Of a DNA stretch of 64,000 nt, positions 1-9,528 are shown piece by piece. The notes under the pieces were generated by a model. It was given only the letters and a program-made list of their open reading frames with translations, had not been told where the DNA came from and searched no databases. The DNA is from Natrinema gelatinilyticum. GTDB lineage: Archaea; Halobacteriota; Halobacteria; Halobacteriales; Natrialbaceae. The stretch spans positions 248,001 to 312,000 of the forward strand of contig NZ_CP100756.1 in the NCBI RefSeq assembly GCF_024266705.1, read 5' to 3'. A program made the translations under genes and the position numbers. Position 1 is the first letter of the stretch; each line of letters starts with the position of its first letter.

Positions 1-873
1 CCCCGGCGTGAACGCGGGGTTCCTCTCGCGTGGTGGCGGCCGCTCCGACACCATTGGAGGCACGATTTCCCTCACGGGTTCTCCGGGTTGCACGCATGCC
101 ACCGGGCCTCGTCTGAGGCGTGGTATGCGTGAATATCCGCGTGGCCCGTGCGGGCGGTACCATCCACCTGACTCGGACTCACGTCCGAATCTGACTTGGG
201 CAGGCTCGCGTTTGTGGGACCAGGTGAACGCCAACCCACACTCACGTTTCCCGAGTTAGTAGCTTCCAGTGCAGCCGCGGAATACATGAATTCGAGGGAT
301 GCAGGGTGAGCAGGATGAAAATGAACGTGGACGCGAGTCACGCCCGCTGAGCAAACCGACGGGTTGCGATGCCCAGCAGAACGCGACGTGTTCTGCGGAC
401 GCCGGACACGGCGGGACTCTCTCGCTGTTACAAGGAGTAAGCGAATGTATCTCTGAGTCCCATCACGGGAGAGGAGTAACAGCTGGTTGGCACAGCCAGT
501 AGTCGTCTATCGTGATAGCTCCAAACCTGAAATTTCAACGGTGGAATCCTCGCGCTTCGGCGCGGGGTGGACGTTGAGCGGTGAACCAGTGATTGACTTC
601 CAATGTCACGGGGCAACAATCGCCACATTTCTTGTGCTATGGGCACACTGAACATAGATGGGCGAAGCGACCGGGGAGCGGTCGTTTCACCCGAACGCGA
701 CCGATGGGACACGGTCTCGATGCGGTCGTCGTGTCGGCTCGCTCGAGGCGTCAGACGATCGCGTCTTTCTTCTCGGCTCTCTCTTCCGGCGCGAAGGCCA
801 GGACAGTAAGTCGGTGTTTCTCCCGAAACCATGTGAACCCCTTACAGTGGCGGCACGGCTTCGTCCGGTACTG
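1..873. other. Long stretch without a convincing gene; possible IS200/IS605-type remnant
   Basis: No reading frame here has a recognisable domain, and the possible frames on both strands are Arg/Ser/Pro-rich, typical of noncoding high-GC DNA. Two GC-rich hairpins stand out. One lies at the window edge (1-19, CCCC..GCG, loop TGAA, CGC.GGGG). The other (548-567) is a perfect 8-bp stem closed by TTCG. Short GC hairpins of this kind with a following GTGGA/GAGGA motif are common at the right ends of haloarchaeal TnpB (IS1341/IS605) elements, so the stretch may be a decayed element. That reading is inference, because no TnpB zinc-finger or catalytic motif is left. Confidence 0.4.
548..567 (+). repeat. 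8-bp GC hairpin with TTCG tetraloop
   Basis: CCTCGCGC pairs with GCGCGGGG (one G-U pair if RNA) around a TTCG loop. The sequence context (GGAAT before it, GTGGACGTTGAG after it) resembles the right-end hairpins of haloarchaeal IS200/IS605 elements. It could equally be a terminator of an upstream transcript, but no T-tract follows. Confidence 0.4.
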
Positions 874-1833
874 ATGACGCGGTCTATCATCGATCAACAC
901 AGCGGCGAATCACAGTCACAGGAGGTCGAGACTGGTCTGTGTCCCGACTGCGAGACCGACACGGTCGTTCACGATCCGGACCGCGGCGAACAGGTCTGTG
1001 AGGAGTGCGGCCTCGTTCTCACGGAGGACCCCATCGATTACGGCCCGGAATGGCGTGCGTTCAACGCCCAGGAACACGACGAACTGTCGCGGGTCGGCGC
1101 CCCATTGACACAGTCGATGCACGATCGCGGTCTGACGACGACTATCGACTGGCGCAACAAAGACGCCAACGGCCATTCGATGTCGGCCGACAAACACGGC
1201 CAGCTCCATCGGCTCCGCGTCTGGCAGGAGCGAATCCGAACGAAAAACGCGGGCGAACGAAACCTGAAGTACGCCCTCTCCGAAATCGATCGAATGGTGA
1301 GCGCGTTAGGCGTTCCGAAGCCGGTGAAGGAAACGGCGAGCGTTATCTACCGACAGGCGCTCGAGCAGGACCTCATCCGCGGTCGGTCGATCGAGGGCGT
1401 GGCGACCAGCGCACTCTACACGGCGTGCCGTAAAGAAGACATTCCCCGGAGTCTCGAAGAAGTAACGTCTGTTTCACGGGTCGACCAGCGAGAGATCGGA
1501 CGGACCTATCGGTACATCGCAGATGAACTGGACATTAACCTGGAGCCGACGAACCCCCGCCAGTTCGTCCCGCGGTTCTGCTCCGAACTCGACGTCGACA
1601 AAAACGTCGAGACCAAAGCGATAGAGATTATCGACCGGACGACTGAACAGGGACTCCACTCGGGCAAGTCACCGACGGGCTTTGCCGCGGCCGCAATCTA
1701 CGCCGCCGGGCTCCTCTGTGACGAGACGATTCCGCAGCGAGCCGTCGCCGACACCGCACAGACGACCGTCGTCACCGTCAGAAATCGGTATCGCGAGCAA
1801 CTCGAGGCTATCGACCAGCAGCCAGCTACATGA
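874..1833 (+). CDS. tfb: Transcription initiation factor IIB (TFB)
   Basis: General transcription factor that bridges TBP-TATA complexes and RNA polymerase at promoters. At 319 residues it has the normal archaeal length. The N-terminal zinc ribbon is visible as CPDC ... CEECG (about residues 25-50), followed by the B-finger/linker with the conserved RAFN-like segment, then two cyclin repeats from about residue 105. The ATG at 874 was chosen because the zinc ribbon then starts about 25 residues in, as in the family; an in-frame upstream extension to 658 is Arg-rich and unlike TFB. Haloarchaea carry many TFB paralogues, so the target set of this copy is unknown. The 3' end overlaps the convergent small gene by 8 bases. 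Confidence 0.95.
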   Translation: MTRSIIDQHSGESQSQEVETGLCPDCETDTVVHDPDRGEQVCEECGLVLTEDPIDYGPEWRAFNAQEHDELSRVGAPLTQSMHDRGLTTTIDWRNKDANGHSMSADKHGQLHRLRVWQERIRTKNAGERNLKYALSEIDRMVSALGVPKPVKETASVIYRQALEQDLIRGRSIEGVATSALYTACRKEDIPRSLEEVTSVSRVDQREIGRTYRYIADELDINLEPTNPRQFVPRFCSELDVDKNVETKAIEIIDRTTEQGLHSGKSPTGFAAAAIYAAGLLCDETIPQRAVADTAQTTVVTVRNRYREQLEAIDQQPAT

Positions 1834-2002
1834 CCGATCGGTCGTCCTCCTCGTAGACCTCGTCGTCGAGGAGTGCGTGCAGGTTACTGTACGGAACGAA
1901 CGCGAGGAACTGGTCGTCGCCGTCGTATAGTTCGAGCCCGTTTTCGGTGTGATCGTACCGCGTGCAGGCGATCTGTCCTTCGGGAAGGATGGCACGGTAC
2001 AT
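1826..2002 (-). CDS. Small conserved haloarchaeal protein (58 aa), function unknown
   Basis: A 58-residue acidic protein (starts MYRAILPEGQ) with a central hydrophobic/aromatic stretch (LELYDGDDQFLAFVPYSNL) and an acidic tail. The composition is typical of a real haloarchaeal microprotein, and it reads like a small beta-rich domain. The ATG at 2002 was chosen over upstream ATGs because the upstream extension has no coding character. It runs convergently into tfb, with 8 bases of overlap at the stop codons. No enzymatic motif is visible and I do not assign a function. Confidence 0.7.
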   Translation of the reverse strand: MYRAILPEGQIACTRYDHTENGLELYDGDDQFLAFVPYSNLHALLDDEVYEEDDRSVM

Positions 2003-2555
2003 ACGAGTCCCCAGGCTGGCCAGACAAATATAGACACTGCCTCGGGAGGTGATGGGACCCGCTGGTGACCAGTCACCGAACGGGCCGAAACCGAAATGTC
2101 GCCCTATTACGTCTCGACCGACCACGACGATGCGTATCTGGCGATAGGAACCACGTCAGCGGTGCCACGATGACCACGTGTCAGGTGTCACGGCGCCAAC
2201 GCGCCTGTCGGCACATGGGTCGAAGACGTGCAAGGCTGTGATCCGGTTCAGCAACCGTACGCTGCCCGTTCGGCACCGTAGCCGCCGTTGAGTAGTATCG
2301 ACGAAGCGAACGCCGCTGACGACGAACCGAGCACCGTCGTGAAAGGGATTCAGTTCGATCGACCAGCCGTGCAATTCGAGAAGGCACCGAACTGAGCCGA
2401 CCCCGATTGAACGGTTCGTTCAGCTGGCAGACACGGCCAGAGGAGACCGCAGTCTCATCGGTCCGACCGAGAGTGCGGACGGTGACGGTCCGCGGACACC
2501 CGGTAACTGATTGCGAGCGAAATCGGTTTACCCTCACCGGCGCTACGACCCGGCA
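2003..2555. other. Intergenic stretch; possible tiny ORF 2288-2395
   Basis: No confident gene. A plus-strand frame from a TTG at 2288 to the stop at 2395 encodes about 35 acidic residues (LSSIDEANAADDEPS...) ending in KAPN, which has haloarchaeal amino-acid composition. It could be a microprotein or the C-terminal scrap of a lost gene. The long minus-strand frame across 2181-3254 is only the complement of the helicase gene. Confidence 0.35.
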
Positions 2556-4472
2556 GTGACCGACGAACGTTCTTCGACGTCTTCCGACGAGCGGCGAATC
2601 GATATCCCGGAGCCGACCGATGGGGAGCCGACCGTTTCCGGCGCGGAAGCCGACGAGAACGACGCGGGAAACGAGTTCACGATCGCCGACTTTCACGACG
2701 CCAGCCAGCGAGAGGGACGGCCCGTTCTCACGGCCGCGGCAGTCGCCCGCTCGCTCGAGATTCCCCACGAGCAAGCCAGCGCCCAGCTCGAAACGCTCGC
2801 GGACGCGGGCGACCTCGAACGGCTCTCTGTTTCGGCGGACCCCGTGGTCTGGTACCCGAGCGAACTCGAGGATCTCACGGATCGCGAGCGGGTGATCGTC
2901 TTTCCGAAACGGCGGGAGATCGTCGTCGATCGGCCGGACCAGTTCACGCGGGCACAGCTCTCGCAGTTCGCTCACCTTGCGGACGCCAATGGAGAGTACG
3001 GGTATCGCTACGTCGTTCGACCGGCCGACGTCTGGGGGACACCCCACGATTCGTTCGACCAGCTCGCGCGGACGATGCGGCAGGCGCTCGGACAGCGCTC
3101 CGAGGGACTCGAAGACTGGGTCGAGAGCCAGTGGGATCGGGCCCACCAGTTCCGGCTCGTGACACACGAGGAGGGCTACACCGTACTCGAAGCCCAGAGC
3201 CCAGAGATCATGGGGAACGTCGCACGGCAGAAACTGGACGAGGAGCACGTTCACGCGCCGATATCGGACACCGAGGACTGGGTTCGCGAGGGGGCCGAAG
3301 CCGCGATCAAGCGCATTCTATACGAGGCGGGCTATCCGGTTCAGGACCACCGCGAACTCGAATCGGGCGAGGAGTTACCGATCGACCTCCAGGTTCGGCT
3401 GCGCGACTATCAGCGGACCTGGGTCGACCGCTTCGATGAAGCTGGCGAGGGCGTCTTCGTCGGTCCGCCCGGCAGCGGGAAAACGATCGCCGCGATGGGC
3501 GCGATGGCCCGCGTCGAGGGCGAGACACTGGTACTGGTACCGAGCCGAGATCTCGCTCAGCAGTGGGCCGACGCGATCGGAGACTACACGTCGCTCGAGC
3601 GCGACCAGATCGGACAGTACCACGGCGGGCGCAAGGAGATTCGTCCGGTCACGATCGCTACCTATCAGATCGCAGGGATGGATCGTCACCGATCGCTGTT
3701 CGACGACCGAGAGTGGGGGCTGGTCGTCTTCGACGAGTGCCAGCACGTCCCGTCGGACGTCTACCGTCGGAGCACGCACCTGCAGTCCACGCATCGGCTC
3801 GGCCTGTCCGCATCACCGATCAGGGAAGACGACCGCCAGACCGAAATTTTCACGCTCGTCGGGCCGCCGATCGGCACCGACTGGGAGGCGCTGTTCGACG
3901 CAGGCTTCGTCGCCGAACCCGAACTCGAGATCCGGTACGTGCCGTGGGACGACGACGAACAGGCCAACGCCTACGGCTCTGCGGACGGCCGGGAGAAGTA
4001 CCGGATCGCCGCGAAGAACCGGGGAAAGATCGACGAGGTTCGCTACCTACTGTCCGCTCACCCCGACTCGAAGGCGCTCGTCTTCGTCGATTACCTAGAG
4101 CAGGGTCGGGATCTCTCCGAGGCACTCGAGGTCCCCTTCCTCAGCGGCGAGACGCCCCACCACGAACGTCGACGGCTGCTCGAGGAGTTTCGGCGCAGCG
4201 AGCGCGACCTGCTGATCATCTCGCGGGTCGGCGACGAGGGGATCGACCTGCCGACGGCCGACCTCGCGATCGTTGCCTCGGGTCTCGGCGGCTCGCGGCG
4301 ACAGGGTACCCAGCGCGCGGGTCGGACGATGCGCCCCGCTGGCGGGGCGCTCGTCTACGTCCTCGCGACGCGAGGGACGCGCGAAGAGGACTTCGCTCGG
4401 AAACAGCTCCAGCACCTCGGGCGCAAGGGGATGACGATCCGCGAGCAAGCGGTCGAGCGAGGCCCGAACTGA
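2556..4472 (+). CDS. XPB/Rad25-like superfamily 2 DNA helicase
   Basis: An SF2 helicase of about 638 residues related to XPB/Rad25, expected to act in DNA repair or transcription-coupled remodelling. Walker A (GPPGSGKT) is near residue 303, a DEAH-like motif II (FDECQH) near 391, motif III (LSASP) near 415, and motif VI (QRAGRTMRP) near 585. The first ~270 residues are not helicase core: they hold an acidic N-terminus, a winged-helix-like segment and a domain resembling the damage-recognition region of XPB relatives. GTG 2556 was chosen because the following residues (TDERSSTSSDE) have haloarchaeal composition; an ATG-type start 45 bases upstream (2511) is possible. A HerA-like ATPase follows 132 bases downstream on the same strand. 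Confidence 0.9.
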   Translation: MTDERSSTSSDERRIDIPEPTDGEPTVSGAEADENDAGNEFTIADFHDASQREGRPVLTAAAVARSLEIPHEQASAQLETLADAGDLERLSVSADPVVWYPSELEDLTDRERVIVFPKRREIVVDRPDQFTRAQLSQFAHLADANGEYGYRYVVRPADVWGTPHDSFDQLARTMRQALGQRSEGLEDWVESQWDRAHQFRLVTHEEGYTVLEAQSPEIMGNVARQKLDEEHVHAPISDTEDWVREGAEAAIKRILYEAGYPVQDHRELESGEELPIDLQVRLRDYQRTWVDRFDEAGEGVFVGPPGSGKTIAAMGAMARVEGETLVLVPSRDLAQQWADAIGDYTSLERDQIGQYHGGRKEIRPVTIATYQIAGMDRHRSLFDDREWGLVVFDECQHVPSDVYRRSTHLQSTHRLGLSASPIREDDRQTEIFTLVGPPIGTDWEALFDAGFVAEPELEIRYVPWDDDEQANAYGSADGREKYRIAAKNRGKIDEVRYLLSAHPDSKALVFVDYLEQGRDLSEALEVPFLSGETPHHERRRLLEEFRRSERDLLIISRVGDEGIDLPTADLAIVASGLGGSRRQGTQRAGRTMRPAGGALVYVLATRGTREEDFARKQLQHLGRKGMTIREQAVERGPN

Positions 4473-4604
4473 TCCTGCGAGGGCGTTCGAGGAGACAGGA
4501 CCGACAGACCGTCGAGGAACGAACCCCGAACCGAGGCCAATATTCAAGGTTGCGCATTCGGACTGTACAGATAGCATGAACGTACCGCGTTCGCTCGAGG
4601 TGGT

Positions 4605-6368
4605 GTGGCGGTGAGCGACGAACCGACGCAGCGCCAGATTCTGGTCGGTGAGACGTCCGACGGCGCGAACCTGAAACTACCGGTGGTCGAACTGCTCACC
4701 GGCCGCGGGTTCGTCACCGGGAAGTCCGGCTCCGGGAAATCGAACACCGCGTCGGTCATCGCAGAAGAGTTACTCGAGGCGGGCTATCCACTGCTCATCG
4801 TCGATACGGACGGGGAGTACTACGGGCTGAAAGAGGAATACGAGATGCTCCACGCGGGTGCCGACGAGGAGTGTGACATCCAGATCGGACCCGAACACGC
4901 CGAACAGATGGCCACGATCGCACTCGAGGAGAACGTGCCAGTGATCTTAGACGTCTCGGGGTACCTCGACGAGGACGTGGCGGACGAACTGCTCCGCGAG
5001 GTGGCCCGCCAGCTGTTCGTCAAGGAGAAGAAGCTCAAGAAGCCGTTCCTGCTGGTCGTCGAGGAGGTTCACGAATACATTCCGGAGGGCGGCGGCGTCG
5101 GCGAGACGGGCAACCTGCTGATCAAGATCAGCAAACGGGGGCGCAAACACGGCCTCGGAATTCTTGGAATCAGCCAGCGGCCGGCCGACGTCAAGAAAGA
5201 TTTCATCACCCAGGCGAACTGGCTCGTCTGGCACCGGCTGACCTGGGACAACGATACCAAGGTCGTCGGCCGGATCATCGACACAGAGTACTCGGAACTG
5301 GTGGCTGATCTCGACGACGGCCAGGCATTCGTCCAGACCGACTGGACGGAGGTCGACGTCCGCAAGATCCAGTTCCGTCGGAAGCGGACCTTCGACGCCG
5401 GTGCGACACCCGGTCTCGAGGACTTCGAACGGCCCGAACTCAAATCCGTCTCCGACGCCCTGGTCGGCGACCTCCAGGAGATTTCCGAACGCAAGGACCG
5501 GGAACAGGACCGGATCCACGAACTCGAGAACGAACTTGACAAGAAAGAGAAGCGAATCGAGACCCTCGAAGACGAGTTATCCTCGGCGCGGGACGTTTCG
5601 AGTGCGGCCAAACAGATGGCCGACGCCCTGCAGAACACGGAGACGGTCCAGTCGCAACTGCCCGGCGGTAGCGAGGACCTCCGTCGTCTGCACGAAGAGA
5701 TCGCCGAACTCGAGGCCGAACGCGACGAGTTACGGGAGAAACTCGACACCAGTGACGACCGGATCGACCGTCTCGAGGACGAACTCGCCGCTCGGACGGC
5801 GAAATTGAAGCGAATCCGGTCCGAAAACGATCAATTGCGCAACGTCGTCCGCGAACTCGAGCGCGAGCGGCCGTACGCGGCGAGCGACGAAAATGGGACG
5901 AGCGACGAAGGCGAAGCGAGCGACGGGGACGCTTCGTCGCCGATCGTTCAGGCCGGCGGCGAAGCCCACGAGTACGGATACACGCCGGTTGACGCGGACT
6001 CGAATGCGTCATCAGACGATGCCGAGGAGGCGGCCACGGCCGATGACGCTGCGTTCGTCGTCGCCGACGAAGAACGCGAACTCACAGATTTGCTCGAGGT
6101 TTCCGCGATCCGAAACCGGGTAGAACGCGCGTGCGAGGGCTCTCAGTGTTCGATCGAGACCGCCGAGGAGATCCTCGGCGTGTTCGCACGCGACGGGGCG
6201 CTCGAGACCGGGCCGGTTGCCGATCGGGTCGACCGGTCGGCGGTTGCGGTACAGAGTCTCCTGTCGGAACTCCGGACGGAAGGAATGCTCGAGCGAACCG
6301 GCGAACGGACGTACGCGTTGAGCGACGAGGTTCGCATCGCGCTGGCCGAGACTGCGACGGCTGAGTGA
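4605..6368 (+). CDS. HerA/DUF87-type hexameric ATPase with coiled coil
   Basis: An ATP-binding protein of the HerA/FtsK clan (DUF87), 587 residues. It has Walker A GKSGSGKSN near residue 38, Walker B (LLVVEEVHEY) near 150, and the HerA-type SKRGRKHGLG and SQRPADV segments at about 175-195. Residues ~285-425 are a long charged coiled coil (repeated ELE/DRIDRLED units). Then comes a low-complexity acidic linker, and a winged-helix-like C-terminus (~490-585). HerA proteins work with nucleases in DNA end processing, but no nurA is visible here. The coiled coil plus winged helix suggests a chromosome-associated or regulatory ATPase. GTG 4605 or GTG 4611 can serve as start. Confidence 0.88.
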   Translation: MAVSDEPTQRQILVGETSDGANLKLPVVELLTGRGFVTGKSGSGKSNTASVIAEELLEAGYPLLIVDTDGEYYGLKEEYEMLHAGADEECDIQIGPEHAEQMATIALEENVPVILDVSGYLDEDVADELLREVARQLFVKEKKLKKPFLLVVEEVHEYIPEGGGVGETGNLLIKISKRGRKHGLGILGISQRPADVKKDFITQANWLVWHRLTWDNDTKVVGRIIDTEYSELVADLDDGQAFVQTDWTEVDVRKIQFRRKRTFDAGATPGLEDFERPELKSVSDALVGDLQEISERKDREQDRIHELENELDKKEKRIETLEDELSSARDVSSAAKQMADALQNTETVQSQLPGGSEDLRRLHEEIAELEAERDELREKLDTSDDRIDRLEDELAARTAKLKRIRSENDQLRNVVRELERERPYAASDENGTSDEGEASDGDASSPIVQAGGEAHEYGYTPVDADSNASSDDAEEAATADDAAFVVADEERELTDLLEVSAIRNRVERACEGSQCSIETAEEILGVFARDGALETGPVADRVDRSAVAVQSLLSELRTEGMLERTGERTYALSDEVRIALAETATAE

Positions 6369-6515
6369 AGACCGTCCGTATCGAAATTCCTCGGGGAGTC
6401 GACGGGGACTCGGTGCTGTGGCGGAGACGACTCGGCACTACTGAAACGGCGACGCGGACCTGATGCCAGCGAGGAGCCAAAGCGAACGTTGCACGGCCGA
6501 AACGCCGAGGCGCAC

Positions 6516-7640
6516 TCAGCGTCGCAGTCGATCGCCGACGGCCTCGATCGCCGACGCGTCGATCCCCTGGTGGACCGGGAGTACGATCATTTCTTCCGAG
6601 AGCAGGTTCGAGGTCGCGTACGCATCGTTTTCGTAAACCGATCTGCGGAGTATCGGCCAGTTGTGGGCCCCGACGACGCCGCAGTCCTCGAGTTCCGCCT
6701 GAAACGCCTCCGGTTCGTCGGCTCGGACGGGAAATTCGTACGGACTGATCCCCTCCGGAAGCCGTTCGTAGACGACAGCAACGTCGTCACGAGTGGTCAG
6801 GACACGTTTCCAGGCTCGGTAGTTTTCCCGTCGGGCCGTTCGGATCGCCGCGGGATCCGCGGTGTCGGTGACTGCCTTGGAAATCTTCGACATCGGGACT
6901 TTAGTCGCCTCGTATCGGGCTTCGGGATCGACGCTCGACGGGTCACAGTCACTGTCGGCCAATAGCGTTTCGACCGATCGGTGGAGCGATCGACTCGACC
7001 CGAGAACCGTTTCGGCGACAGAGGTGGCCACGAACAGGCAGTCGGTCGCGGCGACCCAGTTCGACGGGCCGGCGAGCGACGACGGTTCGAACGCCTCGCG
7101 AACCGAATCGGCTGTGCGGTACAGGATCGCTCCGTCGGGAACCGGGAGGAGTTTTCGCAGCGTCGTTATCCCGAGATCACCGGTCGTCCCGAGCAAGGTC
7201 CCGTCGGCGACGCTGAGCGGCGCGTGTGCGTTATCGTCGATGTGATAGCAGTCGTACTCGTCGGTCAGCGATGAAATCGTCTCGAGACCGGGCTGTGGAA
7301 AGCCGAAGTAGTTGACCGACATGATGGCGACGGTGTCGGCGTCCATTCGAGATTCGAGGTCGGCGAAGTCGGGTGCGAACGTTTCCTCGATCGCGTAGAA
7401 TCGCGTCTCGAGACCGAGGTCGCGAAACGGTTCGACGACCGCCGGAGAGAGATAGGCTGGAACGAGAACGTTTTGACCGGGCTCGACGAGATTTGCCATG
7501 CCGTCTCGGAGCGCGACTTTCCCGGCGCCGTAGTACGTATAGTCGACAGTCGGGGCGTGTTCGTCGACGAACGAGTCGATTCCGACGTCCCCCGACCGCG
7601 TGAGTGAAGCATCGAACACGGAGGGGGTAGCACTGATCAT
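6516..7640 (-). CDS. DegT/DnrJ/EryC1-like PLP-dependent aminotransferase
   Basis: A protein of 374 residues with the sugar-aminotransferase fold. Residues 131-140 (CYHIDDNAHA) match the family's pyridine-nitrogen-binding E/D-D-x-A-H segment. Residues 155-170 (DLGITTLRKLLPVPDG) hold the likely Schiff-base lysine K163. These enzymes aminate keto-sugar nucleotides for glycans. It is divergently oriented from the phosphatase/FemAB pair at 7900-10535, so surface-glycan modification is the likely context. The substrate cannot be read from sequence. The family is somewhat divergent here (N137 replaces the usual Ala), so a non-sugar substrate is possible. Confidence 0.8.
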   Translation of the reverse strand: MISATPSVFDASLTRSGDVGIDSFVDEHAPTVDYTYYGAGKVALRDGMANLVEPGQNVLVPAYLSPAVVEPFRDLGLETRFYAIEETFAPDFADLESRMDADTVAIMSVNYFGFPQPGLETISSLTDEYDCYHIDDNAHAPLSVADGTLLGTTGDLGITTLRKLLPVPDGAILYRTADSVREAFEPSSLAGPSNWVAATDCLFVATSVAETVLGSSRSLHRSVETLLADSDCDPSSVDPEARYEATKVPMSKISKAVTDTADPAAIRTARRENYRAWKRVLTTRDDVAVVYERLPEGISPYEFPVRADEPEAFQAELEDCGVVGAHNWPILRRSVYENDAYATSNLLSEEMIVLPVHQGIDASAIEAVGDRLRR

Positions 7641-7899
7641 ACGTGTAACTGTAATTCGGATAACGATACGGTGATCATCGTCGTAACGGTAGCGGTCACA
7701 GCACCCATCGACATAATACAGAAACGACCGACCCCTTAGTGATACAGTCAGTACCGTTCGTGGTGATTTTGCAATCGATACTTACAGTCGCCGGCGACGA
7801 CACGGCCTGTGCCACAATATCGACCTTACAGTCTACAGTACGAGCCTATAGACGGCCAGCACTTGCATAACAAAGCACGGGCGGACGAATACCGCGTCT

Positions 7900-9528
7900 A
7901 TGGCAGGTTCGACCGACGAAGAAAACCTTCGTCTGCTCGTCGTGGGACTCGATGCAGGCTGTCGGCCGATACTCGAGCCGCTGTTCGAGTCGGGCGAACT
8001 CCCGACCCTTCGGCGACTGTTCGATACCGGGACGTCGGGGCCGCTCGAGTCCCAGATTCCACCGTGGACCGCGAGCGCCTGGCCGTCGCTGTACACCGGG
8101 AAGAACCCGGGAAAGCACGGCGTCTACGACTTTCTCACGTTCGATGGGTACGACTGGGACGTCGTCAACGCGACCCACGTCAGAGCGCGACCGATCTGGG
8201 AGCTACTGAGCGACCACGGATTCTCGAGCGTCATCGTTAACGTCCCGGTGACGCATCCCGCTCGAGAATTCGACGGTGCCCTGATTCCGGGGCTGACAGC
8301 CCCCGAGGACCCGGACTGTCACCCGGCCGGGATACTCGAGGACGTCAAGATGGCTTGCGGCGGTGAGTACTGGCTCTACCCTCAGAGCGGTCCGGTATCG
8401 GACCGGTCGATCGAGGGGTACGAACGGACGATCGAACTGCGGGGGACGGCGTTTCGATATCTCTGTCGACGGATCGATCCGGACTTCGGATTCCTCCAGT
8501 TCCAGCAGACCGACTCGGCGTTTCACGAGCGACCGGGCGACAGGGACGCGATCGAAGCGGTGTACCGGGAAGTGGACCGACAACTGGACGAGACGCTTCA
8601 GAAAGCCGATCCCGAGAACGTCCTCGTCGTCAGCGATCACGGAATGGGAACCGTAACGGGGACCGAGTTCCGCGTCAACGAATTTCTTCGTGACGCTGGA
8701 TACGTCACTGCTCAAAGCGGCGGTGAGGGAATGCCGAACTGGTCGAAAGCCTGGGAGAACGACCTGCTCGAAGGGGCCGAAGCCGGAGCGCACGAGCCAA
8801 GTCCACTCGAGCGAGTGATGAACCTCGCGGCGAAAGTCGGAATCACGACGCAGCGCGTCGCGAACGCGCTCGACCGCGTCGGACTGAAAGAACCGATCGG
8901 CAAGCGAGTTCCAAACGACGTACAGCGGGCGGCAAGCGAACAGGTGGACTTTCCGAAGTCGCGTGCGTTCCTCCGTTCGAAGAGCGAACTCGGCGTCCGC
9001 ATCAACCTCGAGGGGCGCGAACCGAACGGGCAGGTTCCCGAGTCGGCGTACGAAACCGCTCGCGGGGACATAATCGACGCGCTATCGGAGGTACGGACGC
9101 CGGATGGGGAGGCGATGTTCGACGCTGTCGAACCCCGTGAGGCGTATTTCGAGGGGCCACACGTCGACAAGGGACCCGACATCGTGACGGTTCCAGCGGA
9201 ATTCGACAACGCGATCTCCGCCGACCTGGGCAAGGCACAATTCGGCGAGCCGATGGAGCCATGGAACCACAAGCGAACCGGCGTCGTTGCGGCCACCGGA
9301 CCGGCGTTCGAAGACGCGGTCAGGCTCGAGGGTGCGACGATCCTCGACGTTGCACCGACGATCTGTTCGCTGTTCGACGTTCCGATCGATGCGGCGATGG
9401 ACGGCGACCCGCTCCCAGTGATCGATGGGGGCGAGGAGCAATCGTATCCGGCCTACGATCCGGCACCGATCACGGCGACCGACGATGGAGCGGTCGAAGA
9501 CAGACTTTCCGATCTTGGCTACCTATGA
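7900..9528 (+). CDS. Alkaline-phosphatase-superfamily phosphodiesterase/phosphotransferase
   Basis: A 542-residue member of the type I phosphodiesterase/nucleotide pyrophosphatase branch. It begins with the metal-binding VVGLDAG (about 15-20), then the nucleophile segment PPWTASAWPS (likely Thr57) followed by TGKNPGKHG, and later a VVSDHGMG metal motif (about 245). No signal peptide is seen, so it is probably cytoplasmic. In haloarchaea such proteins often sit in polysaccharide or N-glycan loci, where they are thought to move or remove phosphate-linked groups. It overlaps the next gene by 4 bases (ATGA), so the two are translationally coupled. Confidence 0.85.
   Translation: MAGSTDEENLRLLVVGLDAGCRPILEPLFESGELPTLRRLFDTGTSGPLESQIPPWTASAWPSLYTGKNPGKHGVYDFLTFDGYDWDVVNATHVRARPIWELLSDHGFSSVIVNVPVTHPAREFDGALIPGLTAPEDPDCHPAGILEDVKMACGGEYWLYPQSGPVSDRSIEGYERTIELRGTAFRYLCRRIDPDFGFLQFQQTDSAFHERPGDRDAIEAVYREVDRQLDETLQKADPENVLVVSDHGMGTVTGTEFRVNEFLRDAGYVTAQSGGEGMPNWSKAWENDLLEGAEAGAHEPSPLERVMNLAAKVGITTQRVANALDRVGLKEPIGKRVPNDVQRAASEQVDFPKSRAFLRSKSELGVRINLEGREPNGQVPESAYETARGDIIDALSEVRTPDGEAMFDAVEPREAYFEGPHVDKGPDIVTVPAEFDNAISADLGKAQFGEPMEPWNHKRTGVVAATGPAFEDAVRLEGATILDVAPTICSLFDVPIDAAMDGDPLPVIDGGEEQSYPAYDPAPITATDDGAVEDRLSDLGYL

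Noticed and set aside
2181..3254. 357-codon minus-strand frame over the helicase 5' half
   Set aside because: Shadow of the helicase reading frame with random composition.
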